Assembly: GCF_039535235.1 (NCBI RefSeq)
Contig: NZ_BAAAWU010000001.1
Coordinates: 992,001-1,056,000 of the forward strand
Source of the DNA: Streptomyces roseoviridis
Lineage (GTDB): Bacteria; Actinomycetota; Actinomycetes; Streptomycetales; Streptomycetaceae
Reading direction: 5' to 3'
Length of the DNA stretch: 64,000 nucleotides
Part shown: positions 25,834 through 34,631 of the stretch, piece by piece
Position numbering within the stretch: position 1 is the first letter of the stretch
Layout of the letters: every line of letters begins with the position of its first letter
Notes under the pieces: generated by a model
What the model saw: only the letters and a program-made list of their open reading frames with translations
Database searches by the model: none
What the model was told of the DNA's origin: nothing
Position numbers and translations under genes: made by a program

Positions 25834-26826
25834 GTGCCGTTCGCCGCGCTCCGCCGCATCCCCGGCGCAGCCCTCTCCGTCGCGCTCGCCGCGGCCACCC
25901 TGACCGCGACGGCGCCCGCCGCCTCGGCCGCCGAATCCGGGACCGCCGCGACCCCGGCACTGAAGGTCCTCACGTACAACGTGTTCCTGTTCTCCAAGAG
26001 CCTCTACCCGAACTGGGGCCAGGACCACCGGGCCGCCGCCATCCCCCAGACCTCCTTCTTCCAGGGCAACGACGTCGTCGTGCTCCAGGAGGCCTTCGAC
26101 AACTCCTCCTCCGACGCCCTGAAGGCGAAGGCGGCCGCCCAGTACCCGTACCAGACGCCGATCGTCGGCCGCTCGACCTCGGGCTGGGACGCCACGGGCG
26201 GCGCCTACTCGGCCACGACGCCGGAGGACGGCGGCGTGACGCTGCTGAGCAAGTGGCCGATCGTGCGCAAGGAGCAGTACGTGTACAAGGACGCCTGCGG
26301 TGCCGACTGGTACTCGAACAAGGGATTCGTCTACGCCGTGCTCGACGTCAACGGCACCAGGGCCCACGTCGTCGGCACGCACGCCCAGTCGACGGACCCT
26401 GGCTGCTCGGCGGGCGAGGCGGCGCAGATGCGCAGCCGGCAGTTCAAGAACATCGACGCCTTCCTCGACGCCAAGAACATCCCGGCGGGTGAGCAGGTGA
26501 TCGTCACGGGCGACCTGAACGTGGACTCGCGCACGCCCGAGTACGCCACCATGCTCGCCGACGCCGGCTTGGTCGGCGCGGACGCCCGCACCGGTCACCC
26601 CTACTCCTTCGACACGGAGCAGAACTCGATCGCCCGCGACCGCTACCCCGACGACCCCCGCGAGGACCTCGACTACGTCCTCTTCCGCGCCGGCCACGCC
26701 CGCCCGGCGACCTGGACGAACCACGTGGTCCTGGAGCAGAGCGCGCCCTGGACCGTCTCCAGCTGGGGCACCCGCTATACGTACACCAACCTGTCCGACC
26801 ACTACCCGGTGGTGGGCGGCGCCTAG
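25834..26826 (+). CDS. Secreted sphingomyelinase C-like phosphodiesterase (EEP fold)
   Basis: 330 residues with a Sec signal (GAALSVALAAATLTATAPAASA). The endonuclease/exonuclease/phosphatase fold has its metal and catalytic residues: Asn in LTYNVFLF, Glu in VLQEAFD, GDLNVDSRTPEY, DPREDLDYVLF and the His in SDHYPVV. Length matches bacterial neutral sphingomyelinase/hemolysin C. Start is GTG 25834 with GGGAG 7 nt upstream. It is followed by a strong intrinsic terminator. Confidence 0.87.
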   Translation: MPFAALRRIPGAALSVALAAATLTATAPAASAAESGTAATPALKVLTYNVFLFSKSLYPNWGQDHRAAAIPQTSFFQGNDVVVLQEAFDNSSSDALKAKAAAQYPYQTPIVGRSTSGWDATGGAYSATTPEDGGVTLLSKWPIVRKEQYVYKDACGADWYSNKGFVYAVLDVNGTRAHVVGTHAQSTDPGCSAGEAAQMRSRQFKNIDAFLDAKNIPAGEQVIVTGDLNVDSRTPEYATMLADAGLVGADARTGHPYSFDTEQNSIARDRYPDDPREDLDYVLFRAGHARPATWTNHVVLEQSAPWTVSSWGTRYTYTNLSDHYPVVGGA

Positions 26827-26850
26827 GCTCCCCTGCCTGAATCCCCACAC

Positions 26851-26900
26851 GAAAACGCCCCCTCTCGCGCTCGCCGCAGCGCAGGAGGGGGCGTTTTCTT
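26851..26900 (+). terminator. Rho-independent terminator
   Basis: GAAAACGCCCCCT pairs with AGGGGGCGTTTTC, a near-perfect stem closed by A-T pairs and followed by TTCTT. It starts 25 bp after the sphingomyelinase-like gene's stop. Confidence 0.88.
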
Positions 26901-27019
26901 CATGCGCCACACCCCTCTCTGTCGAATTTCCCGAGGGCACAGAATTCTCCACCACGCAAATCCCGTGGAGGGGCATATATTTCGTTCGGTCGCAATAGCG
27001 CCGGAGAGGAAATCGAAAA

Positions 27020-27048
27020 TTGACAGCGGCACGGGGCCTGCTTATGGT
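27020..27048 (+). promoter_or_regulatory. Consensus-like promoter for the MFS gene
   Basis: TTGACA (27020-27025), 17-bp spacer, TATGGT (27043-27048). The surrounding 150 bp are much richer in A+T than the rest of the window. The ATG is at 27091, preceded by GAAGG. Confidence 0.65.
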
Positions 27049-27090
27049 CCAGTCGTTCAGATTCCCGCCGAACGATTTCCGAAGGTGTTC

Positions 27091-28656
27091 ATGACCACGC
27101 CTCCCACGTTGCCGAAATCCAGGCAGCGGCTGATTCTCTCGGTTCTCATGATGTGTTCGCTGCTGATCTGGCTGGACAACACCGTCCTGAGTACGGCACT
27201 GGAGACCCTTGCCGACCCGGTTCGTGGACTGGGGGCCGATCCCGGTCAGCTGCAATGGGCCACCGGTGCCTACACGCTGGTCTTCGCGACGCTGATGTTC
27301 ACCGCGGGCGCCTTGGGCGACCGGTTCGGTCACCGGACCGTGTTCTCCGCTGGGCTGGTGGTCTTCGCCGCGTCTTCGCTGTGGGCGGCGTACGCCGCCG
27401 ACGCGGGCCTGCTGATCGCGGCTCGCGCCGCGATGGGGGTGGGCAGTGCGCTGATCACGCCCGCCATGATGGCCATCCTCATGTGGACCTTCACCGGCCC
27501 CGCGCGGGCTGCCGCGATCGGCGTCTTCTCGACGTCGGCCGGTGTGGGAATGGCCGCGGGGCCGGTGCTGGCAGGGTTCCTGCTCGACCACTTCTGGTGG
27601 GGTTCGGTCTTTCTGGTGAATGTCCCGGTCGCCGTATCGGCGCTGATCGGCCTCGCCGTGCTGGTTCCGAATTTCCGCAGCCCCACTCCGCGCCCCCTGG
27701 ATCCCGCGGGAATGCTGTTGTCGATCAGCGGACTCGTGGCCTTGGCCTACGGGCTGATCCGGGCGGGCCAGGTGACCGCGTGGAGCCGTACCGACGTCTG
27801 GGCGCCGATCGTCGCCGGTCTGGTTCTGCTGGCCGTTTTCGTCCTCGTCGAACTCAGGGTCAAGGTGCCCGGCTTTGATCCGCGGCTGTTCGCACGACGG
27901 GCATTCGCCGGCGGCAACGCGGCGCTCGGACTGCTGCTTCTGGGCGTGGCCGCCATCACTTTCTACAACGCCTTCTATCTGCAAGGAGCGCTCGGGTACT
28001 CACCGATGAAGGCGGGTCTGGCGAACATCCCCACCGCGTTCGGCGCGCTCGTCGGCGCGCCGCTCGCCTCGCGCCTGGTGCGCCGCCTGCCGCTGCGCCT
28101 CGTCGCCGTGCCGGCGCTCACGGTGGCCGCGCTGACCATGGGTGGATACGCGTTTCTCGGGCTCCAGACGCCGCTCGTCTGGATCGAGATCCTGTTGCTG
28201 GTCCAGGGGCTGTCGATCGGCATGGTGATCGGACCCGTCACGGCCGCGATGATCAGCGATCTGCCGTTGGAACAGGCCGGTGCGGGATCGGCCGTCACCA
28301 ACACCGTGCGGCAGACCGGCAGCGTGATCGGCATCGCGGTCGGCGGCACGATCATGTCGATCGTGTACCGCCGGGCGATCGAACCCGCGCTGGAGGGCAT
28401 GCCCGGCCCGGTGCAGGAGCAAGCGCGCGTCTCCGCCGAACAGGCCCGCCACGTCGCCACCGCTCTCCACGAGCCCGCCCTCGCCCAGGCCGCGGACCGC
28501 GCGTTCCTCCACGCGATGCACGTCGGCGCGGCCTGGGTCACGGTCGTCGCACTCCTTGGAGCGGCCGTACTGCTGATCACCTCGCCCCCTGCCGGAAAGC
28601 CGAAGAACCACCCGCTACCGGAGCCGGACCGCGAAGAGGCCCGAAGCACCGCCTGA
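27091..28656 (+). CDS. DHA2-family MFS drug exporter
   Basis: 521 residues, 14 predicted membrane helices. LIWLDNTVLSTALETLA (motif D1 region), GALGDRFGHRTVF (motif A) and the motif C-like GVGMAAGPVLAGFL indicate a proton-coupled multidrug exporter of the EmrB/QacA type. Start ATG 27091 follows GAAGG. Codon use is slightly less GC-biased than its neighbours and the leader is AT-rich, so it may be acquired. No divergent regulator is present; the following DNA is transposase relic. Confidence 0.87.
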   Translation: MTTPPTLPKSRQRLILSVLMMCSLLIWLDNTVLSTALETLADPVRGLGADPGQLQWATGAYTLVFATLMFTAGALGDRFGHRTVFSAGLVVFAASSLWAAYAADAGLLIAARAAMGVGSALITPAMMAILMWTFTGPARAAAIGVFSTSAGVGMAAGPVLAGFLLDHFWWGSVFLVNVPVAVSALIGLAVLVPNFRSPTPRPLDPAGMLLSISGLVALAYGLIRAGQVTAWSRTDVWAPIVAGLVLLAVFVLVELRVKVPGFDPRLFARRAFAGGNAALGLLLLGVAAITFYNAFYLQGALGYSPMKAGLANIPTAFGALVGAPLASRLVRRLPLRLVAVPALTVAALTMGGYAFLGLQTPLVWIEILLLVQGLSIGMVIGPVTAAMISDLPLEQAGAGSAVTNTVRQTGSVIGIAVGGTIMSIVYRRAIEPALEGMPGPVQEQARVSAEQARHVATALHEPALAQAADRAFLHAMHVGAAWVTVVALLGAAVLLITSPPAGKPKNHPLPEPDREEARSTA

Positions 28657-28708
28657 GAGCCTGATACCGCGCCGGGCCCATCCGGCGACGGCGGCGGTTC
28701 GAAGGACA

Positions 28709-29160
28709 TGGACGACATGAGCCCGTGGACCACCGATCGTGGTCACGGGCAGGACAGCGCGGCGGGCTCGCGTCCGCTTCGAGGCGCCACAGATGATCGA
28801 GGTCCTCGCGCGCATCCGCGTTCCCCGCCCCCAGGGCGGTCACCCCCGCGCGCGGCCGGAACACCTGGGCGGCGACAAGGCGTACAGCTCACGCCGCAAC
28901 CGCAGCTGTCTGCGAAGGCGCCAGATCGAACACACCACTCCCGAGCCGAAGGACCAGCGGGCCAACCACAAACGACGCGGCGGCAAGGGCGGCCGGCCCA
29001 CCGGCTTCAACAGCGAGGTCCACAAGCGCCGCAACGAGGTCGAGCGGACGATCAACCGGCTCGAGAACTCCAGGGCGGTCGCACCCGCTAGGACAAGAGG
29101 GCCTACGTCCTCCACGGCACAGTCGCCGCTGCGGCAATTCGCTCGTGGCTCCGCCCGTGA
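28709..29160 (+). pseudogene. IS5-family transposase remnant
   Basis: The C-terminal half of a DDE transposase is readable: IRVPRPQGGHPRARPEHLGG, then DKAYSSRRNRSCLRRRQIEH, RRGGKGGRPTGFNSEVHKRR, and NEVERTINRLENSRAVA (the last catalytic Glu). The frame then breaks near 29085. One base restores DKRAYVLHGTVAAAAIRSWLRP, ending in TGA at 29158-29160. The N-terminal half and any intact ends are not visible. Confidence 0.78.
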
Positions 29161-29197
29161 TCCGGAGAACGGGCACCCTGGTCGGGCGCGGAAACGC

Positions 29198-29602
29198 TCA
29201 GCGCGCATCGAATGCGGCCTGCAACGCGTCCGCCGTGGGAACGATGACAACCGCGTTCCCCTGAAGCTCCGCAGGAAGGTGACGACGCTCCTTCTCGTGG
29301 AAGATCAGCGCGTCACCGTCCTGGGGGACGATCGAGGCTTCGAGGGCTGCGGCCAGCCGGGAGAGCACACCGAGCATCGCGCCCTTGGCGAAGTGCGTCG
29401 CCGTCACGCACAACATCCCGCTCTCGCCGTGGGACTCGTGGTAGAGATCCGCTTCGCCCCCGTCCTCTGCGCGGAGTTGTGAGAAGCCGTCCTCCGAACT
29501 GCCCGCCACCACGTACGGCTCCGTCACCTGTCGGAACCGTTCGGTGTCCAACGCGACAACCTCGCGGTCCACGAACCGGAGCAGGAAGACGCTGTAACTC
29601 AC
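29198..29602 (-). CDS. Small protein of unknown function
   Basis: 134 residues starting with GTG 29602 (MSYSVFLLRFVDREVVALD). It is acidic with alternating strands, the look of small immunity-like or SUKH-neighbour proteins in Streptomyces; I do not recognise a named family. It is intact, lies alone between two transposase relics, and its opening SYSVFLLRF is similar in style to the passenger protein of the IS element at 48 kb. Confidence 0.6.
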   Translation of the reverse strand: MSYSVFLLRFVDREVVALDTERFRQVTEPYVVAGSSEDGFSQLRAEDGGEADLYHESHGESGMLCVTATHFAKGAMLGVLSRLAAALEASIVPQDGDALIFHEKERRHLPAELQGNAVVIVPTADALQAAFDAR

Positions 29603-29949
29603 GGAAACACTCTGCCATCGTCATGATCCGCCGGACAGTGCCTAATCCGTAGTTATGAGCGTTCCGCAGACGCAGGGGCTTCTCGGAGCGTTCGAGTACC
29701 AGACCGTGACATCCAGGTGCAGCCGGGCCGTCGAGGCCTCAACTTAGATCGGTGCGCGGTCGCGGTGCGAGTGGTGGCGGTCACGTGGGCGCCGGACGGA
29801 TGCCTTTGACAGACCGGACCGTGACGTCTCCAGCCAGAGCAGCGACGCTCGGCGTTGCCGTGGCCGCCACTACGAGCGGTATTGGCGCCGATCGGCGCTG
29901 GACGGACGCCCGAAACTCACCCGGCATCGATGCCTATTAAGAGAGCGGC
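29603..29949. other. Stretch without a recognisable gene
   Basis: Only short, poorly biased open frames occur here, on both strands. The composition is more A/T-mixed than in neighbouring genes. I see no tRNA, palindrome or repeat of note. It probably is debris between the small gene and the IS110 element. Confidence 0.5.
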
Positions 29950-30213
29950 GGCGTTCAGGGCCGTCGTGCGTCAACACCTCTCGACCTGATCACTCGTTTG
30001 CGTTGGTGGTGCGAGCCCATCGCACGGTGACCTCTCGATACGCCCGAGCCGCCCGAGCTCCCGCGCAGACCGAGGCCCGTGAGTGCGCTGGTGCCACGAA
30101 CGGCTAGTGAGGTGGCGGCCCGACCGCGATGCGGCCGAGGCCTGGGATGAGGTCGCTGCGTGGCCCGCATGCGCTCGTGACCAGAGCAAACACCGAAGTC
30201 CGGGGAGGGAATC
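29950..30213 (+). ncRNA. Upstream non-coding end of the IS110 element; candidate bridge RNA
   Basis: IS110-family elements carry a structured bridge RNA in the non-coding end before the recombinase gene, which pairs with target and donor DNA. This 260-bp leader is non-coding and contains hairpins such as GTGCGA-GCCCA-TCGCAC (30009-30025) and CTCG-N7-CGAG just after it. Element ends and loops cannot be set from one copy, so the RNA limits are inferred. Confidence 0.35.
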
Positions 30214-31441
30214 TTGATCTACTGCGGAATCGACTGGGCGGAACGGACCCACGACGTCGCCCTGGTCGACGACACCGGCCAGCTGCTCGCCAAGCGGCAC
30301 ATCACCGACGACGCGGCCGGCTACAAGATCCTGCTGGAACTGCTCGCCGAGTACGGCGACACCGCCGAGAACCCGATCCCGGTCGCGATCGAGACCTCCC
30401 GCGGCCTGCTGGTGGCCGTCCTGCGGACCGGCACACGCAAGGTGTTTGCCATCAACCCGATGGCCGCCGCCCGCTACGCGACCGGCACAGCGTCTCGCGC
30501 AAGAAGTCCGACCCCGGCGACGCCCTGGTCCTGGCCAACATCCTCCGCACCGACATGCACGCCCACCGGCCCCTGCCCGACGACAGCGACCTCGGCCGCG
30601 CGATCGGCGTCCTTGCCCGAGCCCAGCAGGACTCCTTGTGGAACCGGCAGCAGCTCGCCAACCAGCTCCGCTCCCTGCTGCGCGAGTACTACCCCGCCGC
30701 CTTGGCCGCCTTCGCCACCTGGACCAACGGCCTGTGTCGCCCCGAGGCCCGCGAACTCCTCAAGACCGCCCCGACCCCGGCCCGGGCCGCGCGGTTGACT
30801 CGCACTCAGATCCAGGCCGCGCTCAAGCCCGCCGGCCGCCAGCGCGGCATCGAAGCCGAGGCCGACCGCGTCCGCGAAGTCTTCCGTGCCGAGTGGGCCC
30901 ACCAGCCTCCGCTGGTCGAGGACGCGCTCGGCAAGCAGATGCTCGCCCTCCTCATCCAGCTTGACGCCGCCTGCACCGCCGCCGACCAGCTCGCCGAAGC
31001 GGTCGAAGAGGCATTCCCTCAGCACCCGGACGCCGAGATTCTGTTGAGCTTCCCCGACCTCGGCATCCAGCTCGCCGCTCGAGCCCTGGCCGAGATCGGC
31101 GACGACCGCACCCGGTTCGCCGACGCCCGCGGCCTGAAGGCCTACGCCGGCTCCTCACCCGTACCCGCGCCTCCGGCAAAAAGTCCTCCATCACCAGACG
31201 CTGGGTGAAGAACGACCGCCTCAACCACGCCGGCTACCTCTGGGCCTTCGCCTCGCTCCGGGCATCCACCGGCGCGAACGCCCACTACCGGCGCCGCCGC
31301 GAACAAGGAGACTGGCACGCGGCCGCCCAGCGCAACCTCTTCAACCGCATGATCGGACAGCTCTACCACTGCCTCCAGAAGCGGGAACTCTTCGACGAGC
31401 AAGCTGCCTTCCCGGCCGAAGTGATCGCGGCCGCCGCCTGA
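30214..31441 (+). pseudogene. IS110-family DEDD transposase with two frameshifts
   Basis: TTG 30214 (GGGGAGGGA upstream) opens the N-terminal RuvC-like DEDD domain: IYCGIDWAERTHDVALV, AIETSRGLLV. After INPMAAARY the frame is lost near 30478; the next frame continues with RDRHSVSRKKSDPGDALVLA through the Transposase_20 region. A second break near 31159 leads to KKSSITRRWVKNDRLNHAGYLW and the stop at 31439-31441. Both breaks are repaired by one extra base, giving exactly 410 codons. No slippery sequence lies at either site, so decay or sequence error is likelier than programmed shifting. Confidence 0.82.
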
Positions 31442-31487
31442 CTCGATCACGGCCTGCCATCCTGACTACCTCACGGATGGGGGAGAC

Positions 31488-31799
31488 ATGACCGAGCCGA
31501 TCGACGGGTGGATCTGGAGCCGCAACCTGCGTGCCTTCCTGGAACTGTTGTCGCTCTACGCCGGATACGAGTTCGATGCCACCGACTGGCGCACCATCGA
31601 AACCGCAGTCCAGGACACCGACGACGAGAACCCTGACCTCTGGTACGCGTATCCACTGGTCGGCGTGAACGCCACGCTGGAGGTGAGTCTTGCCCGAGCC
31701 ATCGGCGGCGAAGAGATGTCCGTCCGCGTCGCGGGAGCGGAGGCCCCTGAACTCAGGCTGCGAACCGACACCCTGCTGTCTGCCTTTGCCACCGGCTGA
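31488..31799 (+). CDS. Small acidic protein of unknown function
   Basis: 103 residues (MTEPIDGWIWSRNLRAFLELLSLYAGYEF). ATG 31488 has GGGGGAGA directly upstream. The Trp-rich, acidic, alpha/beta sequence resembles the small immunity-type proteins common next to Streptomyces IS elements, but no family is recognisable. It starts 47 bp after the IS110 stop and may use DNA of the element's right flank as promoter. Confidence 0.6.
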   Translation: MTEPIDGWIWSRNLRAFLELLSLYAGYEFDATDWRTIETAVQDTDDENPDLWYAYPLVGVNATLEVSLARAIGGEEMSVRVAGAEAPELRLRTDTLLSAFATG

Positions 31800-31848
31800 C
31801 CGCATCCAGAGCGGTCAGCTTGTCGGCATAGCAACGTGAGGTGTCTGG

Positions 31849-32381
31849 CTAGGAGGCGTCGGCGTACGCGAGATGAACGCCGCACACGGTGCAGCGGAAG
31901 AGCATGGCGGTCGCCCCGCCGCCCAGGTGGATCAGGAAGTGCTCAAGCCGGTCTTCGTCGTTCCAACCGTCGAGGCGCATGTCGGTCCGCAGCTGATCGA
32001 GGGCTTCAGGATGCGCCGCCAGCTCGGTGTATCCGACTTCACCCACGAAGGCGGCGGCTTCCTGGCAGTGGACGAGCCAGTGCGGGTCCTGCCAGGCATG
32101 GAAGCCAGGGGTGCGGCGGGTGACCTCGTGCAAGACGTCCTCGCTGACAGCCTCCAGCCCGTAGGAGTCGGTGAACTCGCCCTCGAAACGTTCGGCCGCA
32201 CTCCCGTCCGCGATGCACCACGGGCAGAAACGTCCGTTGACCTCGTGCGCCGTGTAGAAGGTGGCCGTGTAGATCCACTCCCTGCCGCGCTCGCAGCAAG
32301 CGCATACTTCGGCGGACGCGCGGATGGACCCGCTTGCCAGGGGGTCTGGGTGATAGCGGAAGAAGGGAGGCCGACACTCAT
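31849..32381 (-). pseudogene. CbrC/UPF0167-family protein with a frameshift near its start
   Basis: The main frame ends FRCTVCGVHLAYADAS and includes LHEVTRRTPGFHAWQDPHWLVHC and the FCPWCIADGSAAERFEGEF block with Cys pairs (CACCERG, CPWC), a zinc-ribbon-like UPF0167 protein. ATG 32381 begins MSVGLP, then one base is missing near 32366; with it the protein reads MSVGLP-FFRYHPDPLASGS and would be 177 residues. E. coli CbrC is linked to colicin E2 tolerance, so an immunity role is possible. As it stands the start is cut off. Confidence 0.68.
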
Positions 32382-32573
32382 CGCCGATCCCCGATCTGTC
32401 CCCTGATGGCCATGCCTGGTGATCCCATGGAAGCAGTCTGTCCGCGAGCGGGTTCCCCGTTCAAGCACGGCGGCGTCGGACTCCTCGTCTCCAGCCGACG
32501 GAGGCAGCTGTGTTCTCGTCCGAGGCTCAGCAGTCGGCTGAGCGGCGACGACAGCGTCCCACTGCCCGCCATG

Positions 32574-33099
32574 TCAGTCGGCTCCGAACTCCGCGGCGCC
32601 CTTGCCGAACAGACACGTCAGCCCTGTCGGGTTCCCGTTGAATTCTCCCGTCAGGAACCGCAGCAGGAATGCCGTCATGGTGCAGTCGTGCACCGTCCAC
32701 GCGCCCCCGTGCGGATAGACCGCCACGGGCCATGTGTCGGGTTCGTGGCTGCTGGTGATCCAGCCCAGTACGTCCGCCTCCGCGGTCTCCCCCCAGACCA
32801 TGATGTCCGCCGGGCCATGGCGCTCGGCGTGCAGCGGGTCGTTCCACTCGTCGACCTCCGGCAGATCGAGAAGATCTGCCGGAAGCCTTGAGGTACGACG
32901 CGAAGGCGTAGAAGGATCCGCGCTCGGAGCGAAGACGGCCAGCATGCCGTCGATGTCACCGCTGCCGTAGACGGCCAGGAAGTCCCGGTAGATCAGACGG
33001 GAACCGGGTGCCGTACGCCGCCGCGATGTCGTCCCAGTCGATGGAGGCACCCTTGCTCGGCGGCTTCATGAGGTGCTGAAGTCGCTCAAGGGCGGTCAT
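32574..33099 (-). pseudogene. SMI1/KNR4 (SUKH)-family protein with frameshifts
   Basis: From ATG 33099 the frame reads MTALERLQHLMKPPSKGASIDWDDIAAAYGTRFPSD, a SUKH-type N-terminus. One extra base near 32992 moves the rest (YRDFLAVYGSGDIDGMLAVFAP) to another frame. A second pair of compensating indels seems to lie between 32890 and 32930, where SFYAFASYLKAS appears out of frame, before ADLLDLPEVDEWNDPLHAE. GPADIMVWGETAEADVLGWI is the family core. SUKH proteins are immunity proteins of polymorphic toxin systems. No toxin gene is next to it. Confidence 0.65.
32858..32882. repeat. Perfect 10-bp inverted repeat inside the SMI1-like pseudogene
   Basis: CCGGCAGATC and GATCTGCCGG are separated by five bases. 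The hairpin lies at the place where the reading frame appears to switch back, so it may be a cause of the indels (template switching) or a chance coding palindrome. Confidence 0.6.
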
Positions 33100-33218
33100 G
33101 GTCTCTCAACATCGTTCGTGGTCCGGCAGTCGTGGCCGCGCGCGGGCGCACCCTCGGCGGTTCGTCCGAGGTCGTCCGTCGGGGGCGCGTCGGCGTCGGT
33201 CGGGGCTTGGGCGGGTGC

Positions 33219-33674
33219 TCAGCTGCTCTTGTACATCGTCACCGAGATGGTCTGCTTCGTGCCGTCGTGGAAGTCGGTGCGGTCCCATACCGAGATGTGG
33301 GACCGGTCCTTCATCCGCAGTTGCAGCACCTCGTTGGCGTTGCTCCAGTTGTAATAGAAGAACCGGAAGTTCGGCTCGGGGCTGTCGCCCATCTTCCGGG
33401 TTCCCCAACTGCAGATGCGCGACTTGTCGTGCTCGCAGACGGACCAGGCCTTCGCGTAGAGCTGGCAGTCCTGTCCCTGCCAGATGTCGATGCGCTTCAG
33501 CCTGGGGTCGGACGAGCGCCATTTCCCGTTGAAGCGGTCGGCGGAGCAGAGGGCGGCAGCGTCTTTCGACGAGGTGACCGTCATCACGGCCGAGAGACCG
33601 AGCGTCAGGGCGACCGTCACGAGCAGCGCCATGATCTGGCGCAGGGGGCGGCCGGCAGCAGAGGCGTGTGACAT
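33219..33674 (-). CDS. Small secreted protein of unknown function
   Basis: 151 residues with a Sec signal (LRQIMALLVTVALTLGLSAVMTVTSS, cleavage likely after DAAA or AAL). The mature domain is about 105 residues, basic, with three Cys (LCSADRF, GQDCQLY, SVCEHDKSRICSWG) and many aromatic residues. That suggests a compact extracellular beta fold. No family is recognised. GGGGAGG lies 8 nt before the ATG at 33674. It may be controlled by the paired palindromes about 225 bp upstream. Confidence 0.72.
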   Translation of the reverse strand: MSHASAAGRPLRQIMALLVTVALTLGLSAVMTVTSSKDAAALCSADRFNGKWRSSDPRLKRIDIWQGQDCQLYAKAWSVCEHDKSRICSWGTRKMGDSPEPNFRFFYYNWSNANEVLQLRMKDRSHISVWDRTDFHDGTKQTISVTMYKSS

Positions 33675-33896
33675 GGCGAACCTCCCCGTGACGAGGCAGC
33701 ACGGGTGGTCCGGTGAGCGCACCGGGCCGGATCCGCGGGCGACCGCGACGGAGACCTTGCTGCGGCTTCCGGCCGAGACCGTCGACCCCCTCGCCCTGCC
33801 AACGCCACGTTCCAGGCGGGTGAGTGCCGTTTTCCCCCACCTCTTCCAGACGAGCACTGCCGCATCGTGATCGCAAGCCAAGGACCCCGCCCCACC

Positions 33897-33939
33897 CTTG
33901 CATTCCATGCAACCTCCTCGATGCTGCATGGAATGCAAG
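33897..33939. promoter_or_regulatory. Two facing palindromes, TTGCAT-TCC-ATGCAA and its inverse
   Basis: CTTGCATTCCATGCA (33897-33911) and TGCATGGAATGCAAG (33925-33939) are perfect inverse copies. Each is itself a palindrome (TTGCAT/ATGCAA). Centres are 27 bp apart. The motif is AT-rich in a GC-rich setting. It lies in a 356-bp non-coding gap upstream of the small secreted protein gene. Either a double operator or a hairpin in the 3' region of the upstream gene. Confidence 0.7.
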
Positions 33940-34030
33940 GTGGACGGATCAACGAACGCAACCGCCGGGCGAAGCCCGCGGGCACCGCAGCCGTCGACCG
34001 GAGCCCGCTTTCCACCCCCGTGCCCGCGTC

Positions 34031-34516
34031 CTAGTACGCGTTGCCGAAGGCGCTGTACGCCCACAGGGCCACCACGCCGCCGACGCAGAGCAGCACCACC
34101 CACGAACCGATGCCCGTGTGGCGCGCCTTGCGCGGGCGGGGCGTCCTGGGAGCCTTGGGCGGGCGCGCGGAGCGGGCGCGGACGGTCGGCCGGGCGGGGC
34201 GGGCGCTCGCGGTGGACGGGGCCGCGTCGGCGGCGGTCTCGGCGAGGAGGCGGCGGCAGACCGCGGCCAGCTCGGTGGTGCCGGCGGTCAGGTCCACCAC
34301 GGCCTCCAGGCGGGCGGGCGCGGTCGTCCCGCCGTCCAGGATCCGTCCGGCGCGGACCAGCGCCTGGTCCTTGCCGCCGGTCGGTGCCAGACTGATCCAG
34401 CGCCGCACGTGCTCCCCCCGGATCACCACCCCGCCGCCTCGCTCGCGGTAGACGGTGTGCTCCCGCCACAGGACCGCGGCCAACTCCGTGGCCGTCTCCC
34501 TGAGTTGCGCCTGCAT
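34031..34516 (-). CDS. Tail-anchored membrane protein of unknown function
   Basis: 161 residues. The N-terminal 90 residues are soluble (QLRETATELAAVLWREHTVYRERGGGVVIRGEHVRRWISLAPTGG), followed by a Pro/Ala/Arg-rich basic linker (about 95-135) and one C-terminal helix (WVVLLCVGGVVALWAYSAF). GGGGAGG precedes the ATG. No named family; the topology suggests a membrane-tethered regulator or scaffold. Confidence 0.68.
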   Translation of the reverse strand: MQAQLRETATELAAVLWREHTVYRERGGGVVIRGEHVRRWISLAPTGGKDQALVRAGRILDGGTTAPARLEAVVDLTAGTTELAAVCRRLLAETAADAAPSTASARPARPTVRARSARPPKAPRTPRPRKARHTGIGSWVVLLCVGGVVALWAYSAFGNAY

Positions 34517-34631
34517 GGCCCTCCCCTGTCATGCCCCTGAATTCGAACAGGCGCATGACTCTAGCGCCCGCCGCCCCCGCCCCTCGCACGAGGTGCCCCA
34601 CCGGAGCGCCCCAGCACTCCCGTCCGGTCCG

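Noticed and set aside
29752..29940. 62-residue frame before the IS110 element
   Set aside because: Weak codon bias and no ribosome binding site or similarity.
30470..30490. Programmed frameshift in the IS110 gene
   Set aside because: No slippery sequence or stimulating structure, and IS110 transposases are made from one frame; a deletion is simpler.
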